Below are positions 1 through 7,198 of a stretch of 8,487 nucleotides of DNA, piece by piece. Source of the stretch: an uncultured Selenomonadales bacterium (GTDB lineage Bacteria > Bacillota > Negativicutes > Selenomonadales > Selenomonadaceae); NCBI GenBank assembly GCA_946543495.1, contig CAMNLS010000044.1, forward strand, positions 1 to 8,487, written 5' to 3'. A program made the position numbers and the translations under genes. The notes under the pieces are model-generated. The model had not been told where the DNA came from. It did no database searches and worked only from the letters and a program-made list of their open reading frames with translations. Numbering within the stretch: position 1 is the stretch's first letter; every line of letters starts with the position of its first letter.

Positions 1-1109
1 GACGCCAACGAAATTAAAACTTCCACTTCGGCGAAGGCGTCAAGCCACGTGCGCAAGTGATTAGCCGCGTCAACCCTCCACCGCATGAACGTCGCCAATA
101 AAAAGAAGTCCGACAAGAACAGCGCGTTGCCGACGATAAAGAATAGCGGATTGTGTCTAGCGTTCTTCGCGTCGACGAGGAGCGATAATTCTTTTAACTT
201 CTGCGCGGCAGATACTTCATCGGTTAAGATGTCGCGAATGGCGGTTAGTCTGGTCGACGTGAAGTTGGTTGATTCGAGCCGTTCAAATATCGCGTGATAT
301 AACTGTAGCCCCTTGGAAATAACCTTGAGCGGCGCGAGCAATTCATTGACGGCGGGGATTGCGGCGACGGCGATTATCAGAGCGAACAGCATGACGAACA
401 GCGGTACAAGTTCATCAATAAGCCCGTGCCACGCTAACACGCATGACGCGATTAAAATTATCGGCATGACGAAACGCAAGCAATAAATTTTTCTGAGCGG
501 CGGCAATTCCTCTTCCACGCTGACGATTAATTCGCTGGTGTCGTGATTGTTCGGCATGAGCCGCGCATAAGCTTCAAGGTCGAGTGACAAGCGCGGGCGT
601 TGTAAAAGTTCAGCGACGCCGCGTTGACGGCTCTTTACCTCGTTGAAGTCGGGCGGCTCCGGATTAAAGGCGGCGGCTAGTAAATCTCTTCCGCGCTTAG
701 TTCGCGCCGCGCAGATGTATTGGAAGATTGAGCCTTCGCCGAAAATGTGTAAGTCCACGTCTTGCGGGCGATTGTTCTTTAAGTAAATGCTGCCGTCATT
801 GGAACGCTTGCGCCACGTGCCGCGCGCCCGTGCAATGTAAGAATTAAGCACAGTCATACGGCTCTTTAAAAATCGTTTGCGACGCCTTAAGCGTTCATGA
901 GAATTCATCAGCCGAATAAAAATCATCGCCATTAACGCCGCGACGATGTAAAGCTGATGCAGACCCTTATCCCAGCCGATTGCGAAACTCACCGCCGCCG
1001 CAAGGAAAGTTATCGTGCGGGCGGCAACAATTTTTTTCTCGCGCTTATGCAAAGTCTTTTGTTCGGCAAGGTCAATCTCGCGTTCGTTGTCGTAGAATTG
1101 TCGGTTCAA
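1..1109 (-). CDS. Membrane-anchored MutS-family protein, N-terminal part (C-terminus off the left edge)
   Basis: An open frame of 369 codons runs leftward off the window with no stop. Residues 1-27 are charged. Hydrophobic pairs lie at about 28-46 and 50-66, and again at about 211-228 and 233-252, giving four probable membrane segments. Between the pairs, residues 117-144 contain DVDLHIFGEGSIFQYICAAR followed by a Thr-Lys-Arg-Gly stretch. This resembles the MutS core (domain III) motif 'D-L-x-I-F-G-x-G-S-L-F-x-x-L', and a helical, lever-like region follows (RQRGVAELL near 161-169). The family is the MutS-like proteins of Firmicutes that carry membrane segments before a MutS ATPase domain; their function is poorly known and canonical mismatch repair is doubtful. 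The ATPase (Walker A/B) part is not visible here. The start is taken as TTG at 1109: a stop (TAA) lies in frame just upstream, no ATG occurs before the second membrane segment, and a GGGA lies 14 nt upstream. CTG at 1115 is the alternative. Family call is fairly sure, exact start is not. Confidence 0.82.
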   Translation of the reverse strand, partial: MNRQFYDNEREIDLAEQKTLHKREKKIVAARTITFLAAAVSFAIGWDKGLHQLYIVAALMAMIFIRLMNSHERLRRRKRFLKSRMTVLNSYIARARGTWRKRSNDGSIYLKNNRPQDVDLHIFGEGSIFQYICAARTKRGRDLLAAAFNPEPPDFNEVKSRQRGVAELLQRPRLSLDLEAYARLMPNNHDTSELIVSVEEELPPLRKIYCLRFVMPIILIASCVLAWHGLIDELVPLFVMLFALIIAVAAIPAVNELLAPLKVISKGLQLYHAIFERLESTNFTSTRLTAIRDILTDEVSAAQKLKELSLLVDAKNARHNPLFFIVGNALFLSDFFLLATFMRWRVDAANHLRTWLDAFAEVEVLISLA

Positions 1110-1146
1110 TTTCAGTTACCAATTCCCTTTAGCTTTTTTGGCGGAA

Positions 1147-1175
1147 ATTATAGTGCAACGAGGCGGAAACTTCAA
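1147..1175 (-). promoter_or_regulatory. Sigma-70-type promoter of the MutS-family gene
   Basis: On the minus strand, TTGAAG (1175-1170) and a perfect TATAAT (1152-1147) are separated by 17 nt. Transcription would start near 1140, leaving a leader of about 30 nt before the TTG start at 1109. A GGGA (1127-1124) lies in that leader. The promoter is divergent from serC. Confidence 0.7.
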
Positions 1176-1225
1176 CCAGAATTTATTTTCTGTAGCTTCC
1201 GCGCTTTAAGTCGACTGGTTACACG

Positions 1226-1254
1226 TTGCGAAAAATTTTCTTGCGTGTTAAGCT
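1226..1254 (+). promoter_or_regulatory. Possible promoter of serC
   Basis: TTGCGA (1226-1231) and TAAGCT (1249-1254) are 17 nt apart, and a TG one base before the -10 element gives an extended -10. Transcription would start about 7 nt before the ribosome binding site. The -10 hexamer matches consensus at only three positions, so this is tentative. Confidence 0.35.
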
Positions 1255-1267
1255 GTAAAAAACTTTT

Positions 1268-1274
1268 GGAGGAG
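1268..1274 (+). promoter_or_regulatory. Ribosome binding site of serC
   Basis: GGAGGAG lies 5 nt before the ATG at 1280. It is a strong Shine-Dalgarno sequence and fixes the serC start. Confidence 0.85.
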
Positions 1275-1279
1275 ATTAC

Positions 1280-2362
1280 ATGAAGAGAGTTTACAATTTC
1301 AATCCAGGTCCTGCGACTTTGCCTTTGGAAGTCTTGAAGGAGGCGCAAGCCGAGTTCCTTGACTTCGACGGCTCCGGCATGTCGATTATTGAGATAAGCC
1401 ACCGCTCCAAGCCTTACGAGAAAGTTCACAATCAAGCAAAGGCGGACATCTTAGAGCTTATGGGGCTTGGCGATGATTACGAAGTTTTATTCATTCAGGG
1501 CGGCGCGTCGTTGCAGTTCGCGATGATTCCTATGAACTTCGCCACGACAGAACGCAAAGGCTCCTACGTCTTGAGCGGCACTTTTTCAAGCAACGCTTAC
1601 AAGGAAGCGGCGACGTTGGGCGTTGGTGAGGTTGCCGCGTCGACTAAGGAAGAAAACTTCCGCCGCGTGCCTCGTCAAGAAGAACTCAACATCAATCCGA
1701 ACGTCGCTTATCTGCACGTCTGCTACAACAATACGATTTACGGCACGGAATTTCATTACGTCCCCGACACGGGCAACGTCCCTTTGTTCGCCGATATGTC
1801 AAGCGATATGTTGAGCCGCCCCGTCGACTTTAAAAAGTTCTCGCTGATTTATGCGGGCGTCCAAAAGAATCTTGGACCTGCAGGCGTCGTTATCGTCGTT
1901 GCTCGTCGTGAACTTATCGAAAAGAGTTTGGACACGCTCCCAACGATGCTCCGCTACGATACCTTTTATAAAAAGAATTCGTTGTACAACACGCCACCCG
2001 CCTTTAGCATTTACATGGTCGGCAAGGTCGCGGCATGGATTAAAAGTTGCGGCGGCTTAACGGAGATGGCTCGGCGCAATTCGATTAAAGCCAAGCTCCT
2101 TTACGACGCGATTGACTCTTCCGACGGCTTCTATCGTGGTCATGCCGACAAAGATAGTCGCTCGTTTATGAACGTGACTTTCCGCTTGCCGAGTGAGGAG
2201 CTTGAGAAAAAATTTGTCGCGGAGGCTCTCGAACAGAATCTTAGCGGCGTCAAAGGTCATCGCTCGGTCGGAGGTATGCGCGCTTCGATTTATAACGCAA
2301 TGCCGATTGAAGGCGCGGAGGCTCTCGCTGACTTCATGAATCAGTTCAGGAAGAACAATTAA
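1280..2362 (+). CDS. serC: Phosphoserine aminotransferase
   Basis: This cytoplasmic PLP enzyme converts 3-phosphohydroxypyruvate plus glutamate to O-phosphoserine plus 2-oxoglutarate, in serine synthesis; the same enzyme type also acts in pyridoxine synthesis in some bacteria. At 360 residues it has the usual length for the family. The N-terminus (YNFNPGPATLP, residues 5-15) is the family signature, followed by the GGASLQFAMIPMN loop (74-86). The PLP-binding lysine is K196 in YAGVQKNLGPAG. The C-terminal GHRSVGGMRASIYNAMP (326-342) carries the substrate phosphate/carboxylate-binding His-Arg residues. The position matching the PLP-stacking tryptophan of the E. coli enzyme (GxW) is Phe102 (SGTFSSNA). 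The ATG at 1280 has a strong ribosome binding site. The phosphatase remnant starts 11 nt downstream, so the two are probably cotranscribed. No serA is seen nearby. Confidence 0.97.
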   Translation: MKRVYNFNPGPATLPLEVLKEAQAEFLDFDGSGMSIIEISHRSKPYEKVHNQAKADILELMGLGDDYEVLFIQGGASLQFAMIPMNFATTERKGSYVLSGTFSSNAYKEAATLGVGEVAASTKEENFRRVPRQEELNINPNVAYLHVCYNNTIYGTEFHYVPDTGNVPLFADMSSDMLSRPVDFKKFSLIYAGVQKNLGPAGVVIVVARRELIEKSLDTLPTMLRYDTFYKKNSLYNTPPAFSIYMVGKVAAWIKSCGGLTEMARRNSIKAKLLYDAIDSSDGFYRGHADKDSRSFMNVTFRLPSEELEKKFVAEALEQNLSGVKGHRSVGGMRASIYNAMPIEGAEALADFMNQFRKNN

Positions 2363-2373
2363 GGAGACGCTTC

Positions 2374-3370
2374 ATGCTCAAGAAATTTTTAAGTCTGTTC
2401 GTCGCGGCGGTAATATTATCATTCGTGACAGTCGCGCAGGCTCAAGATTATCGGCTTGAAAAAGTTTTAGTCTTAAGCCGCCACAATATCCGCGCACCGC
2501 TCGCCGGTAAAGATTCCAAGATTTATCAAGTCACGCCGCATAATTGGTTCCAATGGACAGCGGCTTCAAGAGAACTTTCATTGCGCGGCGGCTCAAAAGC
2601 AACTCGTGGAAAGCGATTCAATGAAACTGATTAAAGCTGGCTTGCGTGACGAATTGTCGTTGCTTGAAAAAGTTCTCGACATGAAAGATTCCGCCTACGC
2701 AAAGAAAAACGGCGTCGATAAACTCAATGCCGATTGCGAAATTGTTATGGAGTACAACAAACAGCCCGACGGAAAGGGCGACGATTGGAAAGCCGCCTAC
2801 GCCGCAAGCGACGCTTTAATTCTGCAGTACTACGAAGAGGCAGACGCTCGCAAGGCGGCATTCGGGCATAAAATCACCGATAAGCAATGGAGACAGCTCG
2901 CAAGCATCAAAGATATTTATGACGATCTGTTCTTCCTTACGCCGCTCTTCGCGACTAACATGGCTAATCCAATGCTTAAGGAAATGCGCAACGAACTCAA
3001 CATCGACGGGCGCAAGTTTACTTTCCTCTGCGGGCATGATTCAAACATTGAAACCGTCTTGACTGCACTCAACGTCGAAAAATATTCGTTGCCCAACTCA
3101 ATCGAACAGAAAGCCCCTATCGGCTCGAAGGTCGTCATAGAAAAGCGACTCGGCAACGACGGAAAAGAATATGCCGCGTTGAAGCTCGTTTACTTCAGCA
3201 CGGCACAGCTTAGACATTTGGAAACGTTGACGACCAATAACCCGCCGATGATTTATCCGTTGCAACTCAAAGGCTTGCGGACGAATGATGACGGCTTGTA
3301 TCTGTTCAGCGACGTTATGGATAGATTCAATCAAGCCATCGACGCTTACGACGAGATGAAAGCTCTTTAA
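2374..3370 (+). pseudogene. Histidine acid phosphatase, glucose-1-phosphatase (Agp)-like, internally deleted and frameshifted
   Basis: The 5' frame (2374-2634) encodes a signal peptide (residues 1-23, cleavage after AQA), then LSRHNIRAPLA (34-44). This is the RHGxRxP motif with nucleophile His37, and it closely resembles E. coli Agp (MSRHNLRAPLA). It continues to ELSLRGG and then runs into 14 unrelated residues and a stop. The 3' part lies in another frame, open from at least 2585 to 3370. It matches the second half of Agp-type enzymes: LLEKVLDMKDS, LQYYEE, QWRQL, and GHDSNI with the catalytic His-Asp at 3035-3040. By comparison with remembered Agp (about 413 aa), roughly 90 residues are missing between the halves, including the conserved internal arginine motif (SLQRTxATA). 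The join falls at GCGGCGGC (2585-2592). AGGAG (2362-2366) precedes the ATG and overlaps the serC stop. The 3' part has no signal peptide and no good ribosome binding site before GTG 2606 or ATG 2621, so independent expression is unlikely. The intact gene would be a periplasmic or secreted sugar phosphatase. Confidence 0.8.
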
Positions 3371-5922
3371 ACGTCTAACAGGTTCTTGCCCTTGCAAAGC
3401 AACGCCGTCCGATTTATTTTCGCGGCTGAAGTGTCTGCAGGGAAATCGAATCGTTCGCGCAAGACTTTTAAAATTTCGCTCGGCTTGAGACTTCCCTCCG
3501 CCGTGATTCGCACTGAAAATTTTATCAGCAACTCGCCGCCCGTCAGCGATAACGTTACGGGTTCGGCGAGATATTTTTTTAATTCAAGCTCGCGTGACTT
3601 CTTCGGCGTGATTCGCGTAAATTTTATTTCGGACGCGGCGTTGAAGTTATTAACGGCAAGTTGCGCGGCGTCGAAAAGTTTTTCGTCGAAGGGCAAGCGA
3701 ACTTCATAGCGCGACAGGTCAACCAGCGACATAACTGGCTGTGACTTGCCGCGTAATTTTTTTAGCCGCAAGATTTCCGCGCCGCTCGGCAGTTGCGCAT
3801 TCAATCTCTTGGCAACGTCGAACTCGGCAACGGGCGCGCTCAATTCAAAGTCGACGTATTCGCAATCACTCGTCACGCCGACCGCCAACGCCGTCGCGAA
3901 CGAAACTTTCAAATGCGGATTAAAGCCTTCACTCCACGCGGCAGGCAACTTGCTTCTAAGCAACGTCCGCATAAATAAATTCATGTAGTCCAGGTGGCTC
4001 AAGACGGCAACCGCCGCGCCCTTTCTTATCTGCGCGCGATACTTTGTAGGGACTAGGAACTGGGAACTAGGAACTAGGGAATCATCAGGCGGCAGAAGTT
4101 TTTCCTTGTCGAAGTCGATGACACGCACACCCAAATTCATACACACGCCGCAACCCGTGCAACTCGTCCGCCGACAATCGCGAGTAGTCACGCCCGCTTG
4201 AGACCTTTCCCACTCCGCAAGCAAAAAATTTTTATCGACGCCCGGCGATGTGTGCTCCCAAGGCAAAGGCTCCCAAAAATCACGCTCGCGCCCGCTGTAG
4301 TGTTCGGGCTTAATGTCGCACGACTCGAACGCCGCCGACCATATATCAGGCTTAAATAAATCACTCCAGCCGTCGAACTTCGCGCCGTTCCTCCAAGCCG
4401 TCTCAATGACTTTAGCAAGTTGCCTGTCGCCGCGAGCAAGTGCACCCTCCAAGACGGAAAGTTTAGCGTTGTGATAGTTGTAGGTTATCGCCTTGTTCGT
4501 GATGAGGCTTTTCAAGAATTGTTGACGCCGCTCGAATTCCTCCAACGAAATTTGCGCCGCCCATTGAAACGGCGTCCAAGGTTTCGGCACGAAGCATGAC
4601 ACGCTGATTGTCACCTTGACGCCGCGTTTCAAGCTCGCGACCTTCTGCGCAAGGTCAGCAATGCCTGCAATGTCTTCGTCAGTCTCCGTCGGCAAGCCCA
4701 TCATGAAATACAGCTTAACCGCCTTCCAACCCTTAGCGAACGCCGCCGCACACGAGTCCAATAAATTTTCTTCCGTCACGTTCTTATTAATCACGTCGCG
4801 CAGCCGCTGAGTTCCTGCCTCTGGCGCAAAGGTCAAGCCGCTCTTGCGCACAGCTTGAACACGTTCGGCAAGCTCAATCGAAAAGCTATCAATCCGCAAG
4901 CTCGGCAAGCTAAAGCTCACGCGCTCATTGCGGAAGTCGCTTTGCAAGTCGTCAATCAACCGCCTAAGACAAGAATAGTCCGCACTGCTCAACGACGTTA
5001 AAGAAATTTCATCCCAACCGCTTGAGTCAATCAATCGCCGCGCCATAGCTCGCAACGTCTCTTCCTTGCGCTCGCGAACAGGGCGATACGTCATGCCCGC
5101 TTGACAGAATCGACAGCCACGACTGCACCCGCGAAACAGTTCAAGCATCGCCCTATCGTGAACAATCTCCATGAACGGCACGACGGGTTTTTCAACGCTC
5201 GGCGTCGCGTCGAAGTCTTTAACAACGCGCTTTAAAACTTTCGGCGGCGCATCGTCCAAAGTCTTCAGCCCGATAAAGTTCCTCCCACTGTAAAGCGGCT
5301 CATAGAACTTCGGAACGTAAATCCCTTTGACGCTAAGAAGTTCTTTCAAGAAACCGTCGCGCCCGCCGACCTTGCCCGCCGCCTTCCAAGCAATGAATTT
5401 GTCGATAACTTCGCCGAAGACCTCTTCAGCCTCGCCGACAATAAAGAAGTCAAAGAAGTCCGCGACCGGCTCGACGTTGTACACGCAAGGTCCACCGCCA
5501 ATTATAAACGGCTCGTCATCTGCGCGGTCGTCGGCGTGCAAAGTTATCTTCGCAAGGTCAAGCATGTTAAGGACGTTGCTATAAATCATTTCATACTGCA
5601 GAGAGAAACCCAAGAAGTCGAAAGCGCGGACAAGTTGCTTTGACTCAAGCGCGAACAGCGGAAGATTATCCTTGCGCATGACGGCTTCAGCATCAGTCCA
5701 CGGAGCATAGACGCGCTCGCAAAGAGTATCTGCGCGGCGGTTGAGGATTGAATAAAGAATCGCTAAGCCGAGATTGCTCATGCCGACTTCATAGACATCG
5801 GGCAGGGCAAGCACAATCCGACAAGCCGCCGCGTCAAAATTTTTCTTCACGCTATTAAACTCGCCGCCGGTGTATCGGGCGGGCTTTGTAAGTTCAAAAA
5901 GATTTTTCATCGCCATCACCAT
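3367..5922 (-). CDS. Radical SAM protein with B12-binding-like N-terminus, fused to a DUF2344-type domain (TIGR03960 + TIGR03936 type)
   Basis: The 851-residue protein has three parts. Residues 1-250 resemble the N-terminal, B12-binding-like region of the TIGR03960 family (KPARYTGGEFNSV, LPDVYEVGMSNLGLAILY, IIGGGPCVYNVEP). Residues 255-600 form the radical SAM core, with C266, C270 and C273 in FRGCSRGCRFCQAG as ligands of a [4Fe-4S] cluster, and end in a second cysteine group (C583, C588, C591, C594; CTGCGVC). Residues 627-851 match the DUF2344/TIGR03936 family (LSHLDYMNLFMRTL, WSEGFNPHLKVSFATALAVG). In many Firmicutes these are two adjacent genes; here they are one, joined at residues 615-625 by a linker encoded by a heptanucleotide repeat. 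The substrate is unknown; family members often lie near rodA, RNase G and ribosomal protein genes, so an RNA or tRNA role is a guess. ATG 5922 has no clear ribosome binding site. ATG 5910 (Met5), preceded by GGTGA, is a plausible alternative. The stop overlaps the convergent phosphatase remnant by 4 nt. Confidence 0.92.
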   Translation of the reverse strand: MVMAMKNLFELTKPARYTGGEFNSVKKNFDAAACRIVLALPDVYEVGMSNLGLAILYSILNRRADTLCERVYAPWTDAEAVMRKDNLPLFALESKQLVRAFDFLGFSLQYEMIYSNVLNMLDLAKITLHADDRADDEPFIIGGGPCVYNVEPVADFFDFFIVGEAEEVFGEVIDKFIAWKAAGKVGGRDGFLKELLSVKGIYVPKFYEPLYSGRNFIGLKTLDDAPPKVLKRVVKDFDATPSVEKPVVPFMEIVHDRAMLELFRGCSRGCRFCQAGMTYRPVRERKEETLRAMARRLIDSSGWDEISLTSLSSADYSCLRRLIDDLQSDFRNERVSFSLPSLRIDSFSIELAERVQAVRKSGLTFAPEAGTQRLRDVINKNVTEENLLDSCAAAFAKGWKAVKLYFMMGLPTETDEDIAGIADLAQKVASLKRGVKVTISVSCFVPKPWTPFQWAAQISLEEFERRQQFLKSLITNKAITYNYHNAKLSVLEGALARGDRQLAKVIETAWRNGAKFDGWSDLFKPDIWSAAFESCDIKPEHYSGRERDFWEPLPWEHTSPGVDKNFLLAEWERSQAGVTTRDCRRTSCTGCGVCMNLGVRVIDFDKEKLLPPDDSLVPSSQFLVPTKYRAQIRKGAAVAVLSHLDYMNLFMRTLLRSKLPAAWSEGFNPHLKVSFATALAVGVTSDCEYVDFELSAPVAEFDVAKRLNAQLPSGAEILRLKKLRGKSQPVMSLVDLSRYEVRLPFDEKLFDAAQLAVNNFNAASEIKFTRITPKKSRELELKKYLAEPVTLSLTGGELLIKFSVRITAEGSLKPSEILKVLRERFDFPADTSAAKINRTALLCKGKNLLDV
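4049..4076. repeat. Heptanucleotide tandem repeat (4 units) inside the radical SAM gene
   Basis: On the plus strand the units are GGGACTA, GGAACTG, GGAACTA and GGAACTA, with a degenerate fifth (GGGAATC, 4077-4083). Seven is not a multiple of three, so on the coding strand three units give a seven-residue period: LVPSSQF followed by LVP (protein residues 616-625). The array sits exactly at the junction of the radical SAM part and the DUF2344 part. It is a simple tandem repeat with no spacers. Confidence 0.85.
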
Positions 5923-5949
5923 AAAAATATTTCAAGATAAAGAGGCAAC

Positions 5950-6067
5950 GTGACGTTACATTCTATGGGTACTCTTTTACGTCAGTGACGAGAACGAAGT
6001 ACCCTTTGTTCCGCCGCTTTCAAAGCGGCTCTTTGGGCATGCAAAGAAGGGAAAGAAGAAACGTCAC
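5950..6067. repeat. Nested inverted-repeat element between rodA and the radical SAM gene
   Basis: GTGACGTT (5950-5957) and AACGTCAC (6060-6067) are perfect 8-bp inverted arms. Inside them lie GGGTACT (5967-5973) paired with AGTACCC (5998-6004), which themselves enclose CGTCAGTGACG. A perfect 17-bp palindrome, GCCGCTTTCAAAGCGGC (6013-6029), follows, flanked by CTTTG (6004-6008) and CAAAG (6042-6046). The right arm contains the rodA stop codon. There is no T-tract, so this is not a standard intrinsic terminator. It looks like an extragenic palindromic element of the REP or MITE kind, but copy number cannot be judged from one window. Confidence 0.5.
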
Positions 6068-7185
6068 CATAGAAACTTCTGCTTATGCATGTTGATATTC
6101 AAGAGTATTGCAATCGCTAAAATATTCGTCGTCAACGAGCTTATCCCATAACTCATCAGCGGCAAAGGAATTCCCGTGACAGGCATAATCCCAGTCGTCA
6201 TGCCCACATTAACCAGCACATGGAACGCAAGCATTGACGTTATCCCGACGGCAAGCAGACGCCCGAACACGTCGCCCGCCTCCTTAGCAATCATAATCCC
6301 GCGCCAAAAGACAATCAGATACAGTAGCAACAATACGACCGCCCCGACGAAACCGAGTTCCTCTCCGACGACCGCAAAGATAAAGTCCGTGTGATTCTCC
6401 GGCAAGAAGTTCAACTGACTCTGCGTGCCCTCGAATAATCCCTTGCCGAAGAGCATACCCGAACCAATCGCAATCTTTGATTGAATGATATGATAGCCAC
6501 TGCCAAGCGGGTCAACGTTCGGGTCAAGGAAGACCATTATCCGCATCTTCTGATAATCTTTAAGGAACTGCCATAGCACAGGCATCGCCATTATCCCCAC
6601 GACGACAATCCCCGTAAAGATTCGCCAGGGCATTCCACACGCTATCACCATGCCAAAGAATATTGCCATAAAGACAAGCGACGTGCCTAAATCTGGTTGC
6701 TTAAGGACTAGCAGGAACGGTAAGCCGACGTAAGCCGCGATTGGTATCAAGTCTTGAATCGTGTTGAGCCGCCCCATTCGCTCTTCAAGTATCGACGCCA
6801 TGCAAATTATCATGATGAGCTTTGAGAACTCCGACGGCTGAAGGCTTATCGGTCCGATTTGTATCCAACGCTGTGCACCTAATGCCGCGTGTCCGAAAAG
6901 CATGACTGCCACCAGCATTATCAGATTGAAGACGTAAAGTTTATTGCCATGCTGACTCAAGCCGCGATAATCGAAGTTCATAAAAAGTATAGCGATAATT
7001 CCATTGACGACCGCGAAGATTCCTTGACGTTGCACGAACCAAAAACGCTCTTCGCCGGGCGTGTTGATGTGCGTCGCGCTTGAGATGATGACAAGTCCGT
7101 ATATCACTATCGCCGCCGCCGATAACAAAAGCGGGAAGTCTATACGGCGGAGTAATCGTTTGCTGTCTGAAGAAAGTATTGCCAA
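6064..7185 (-). CDS. rodA: Rod-shape-determining peptidoglycan glycosyltransferase (SEDS family)
   Basis: RodA polymerises lipid II into glycan strands during cell elongation, working in the membrane with a class B penicillin-binding protein and the Mre proteins. The protein (373 aa from this start) is highly hydrophobic, with about ten membrane segments. Family motifs, numbered from this start, are GAQRWI...LQPSEFSK (103-122), LKQPDLGTS (161-169), LPENHTDFIFAVVGEELG (261-278, with Asp267 matching the essential aspartate of RodA/FtsW) and GIPLPLMSYGISSLTTN (338-354). That last motif is usually written SYGGSS; here the second glycine is Ile. RodA is preferred over FtsW because of the overall sequence and the lack of division genes, but the two are paralogous. 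The frame also permits GTG at 7194. TTG at 7185 is preferred because the strong ribosome binding site overlaps the GTG and lies 5 nt before the TTG. No PBP2 gene is visible next to it. Confidence 0.9.
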   Translation of the reverse strand: MAILSSDSKRLLRRIDFPLLLSAAAIVIYGLVIISSATHINTPGEERFWFVQRQGIFAVVNGIIAILFMNFDYRGLSQHGNKLYVFNLIMLVAVMLFGHAALGAQRWIQIGPISLQPSEFSKLIMIICMASILEERMGRLNTIQDLIPIAAYVGLPFLLVLKQPDLGTSLVFMAIFFGMVIACGMPWRIFTGIVVVGIMAMPVLWQFLKDYQKMRIMVFLDPNVDPLGSGYHIIQSKIAIGSGMLFGKGLFEGTQSQLNFLPENHTDFIFAVVGEELGFVGAVVLLLLYLIVFWRGIMIAKEAGDVFGRLLAVGITSMLAFHVLVNVGMTTGIMPVTGIPLPLMSYGISSLTTNILAIAILLNINMHKQKFLW

Positions 7186-7190
7186 GTTCT

Positions 7191-7198
7191 TCACCTCT
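7191..7198 (-). promoter_or_regulatory. Ribosome binding site that sets the rodA start
   Basis: On the minus strand AGAGGTGA (7198-7191) matches the anti-Shine-Dalgarno complement GGAGGTGA at all but one base. It contains the GTG at 7194-7192, so it cannot serve that codon. It sits 5 nt before TTG 7185, which supports TTG as the start. Confidence 0.65.

Noticed and set aside
957..1283. 108-codon plus-strand open frame ending at the serC start
   Set aside because: It is antisense to the MutS-family gene for half its length, crosses that gene's promoter and the serC ribosome binding site, and shows no family features.
2606..3370. Phosphatase 3' half as a separate functional gene
   Set aside because: It lacks a signal peptide and the nucleophilic histidine motif, and has no convincing ribosome binding site; it is better read as the remnant of the 2374 gene.
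3386..3709. 107-codon plus-strand open frame
   Set aside because: It is antisense to the DUF2344 part of the radical SAM gene, whose protein is clearly conserved, and has no good ribosome binding site.
4049..4083. Heptamer array as a CRISPR or phase-variable promoter
   Set aside because: The units are 7 nt with no spacers and lie well inside a coding region.
6013..6029. 17-bp palindrome as a rodA intrinsic terminator
   Set aside because: On the minus strand it is followed by GGAACAAAGG, not a T-tract, and its perfect symmetry leaves almost no loop.
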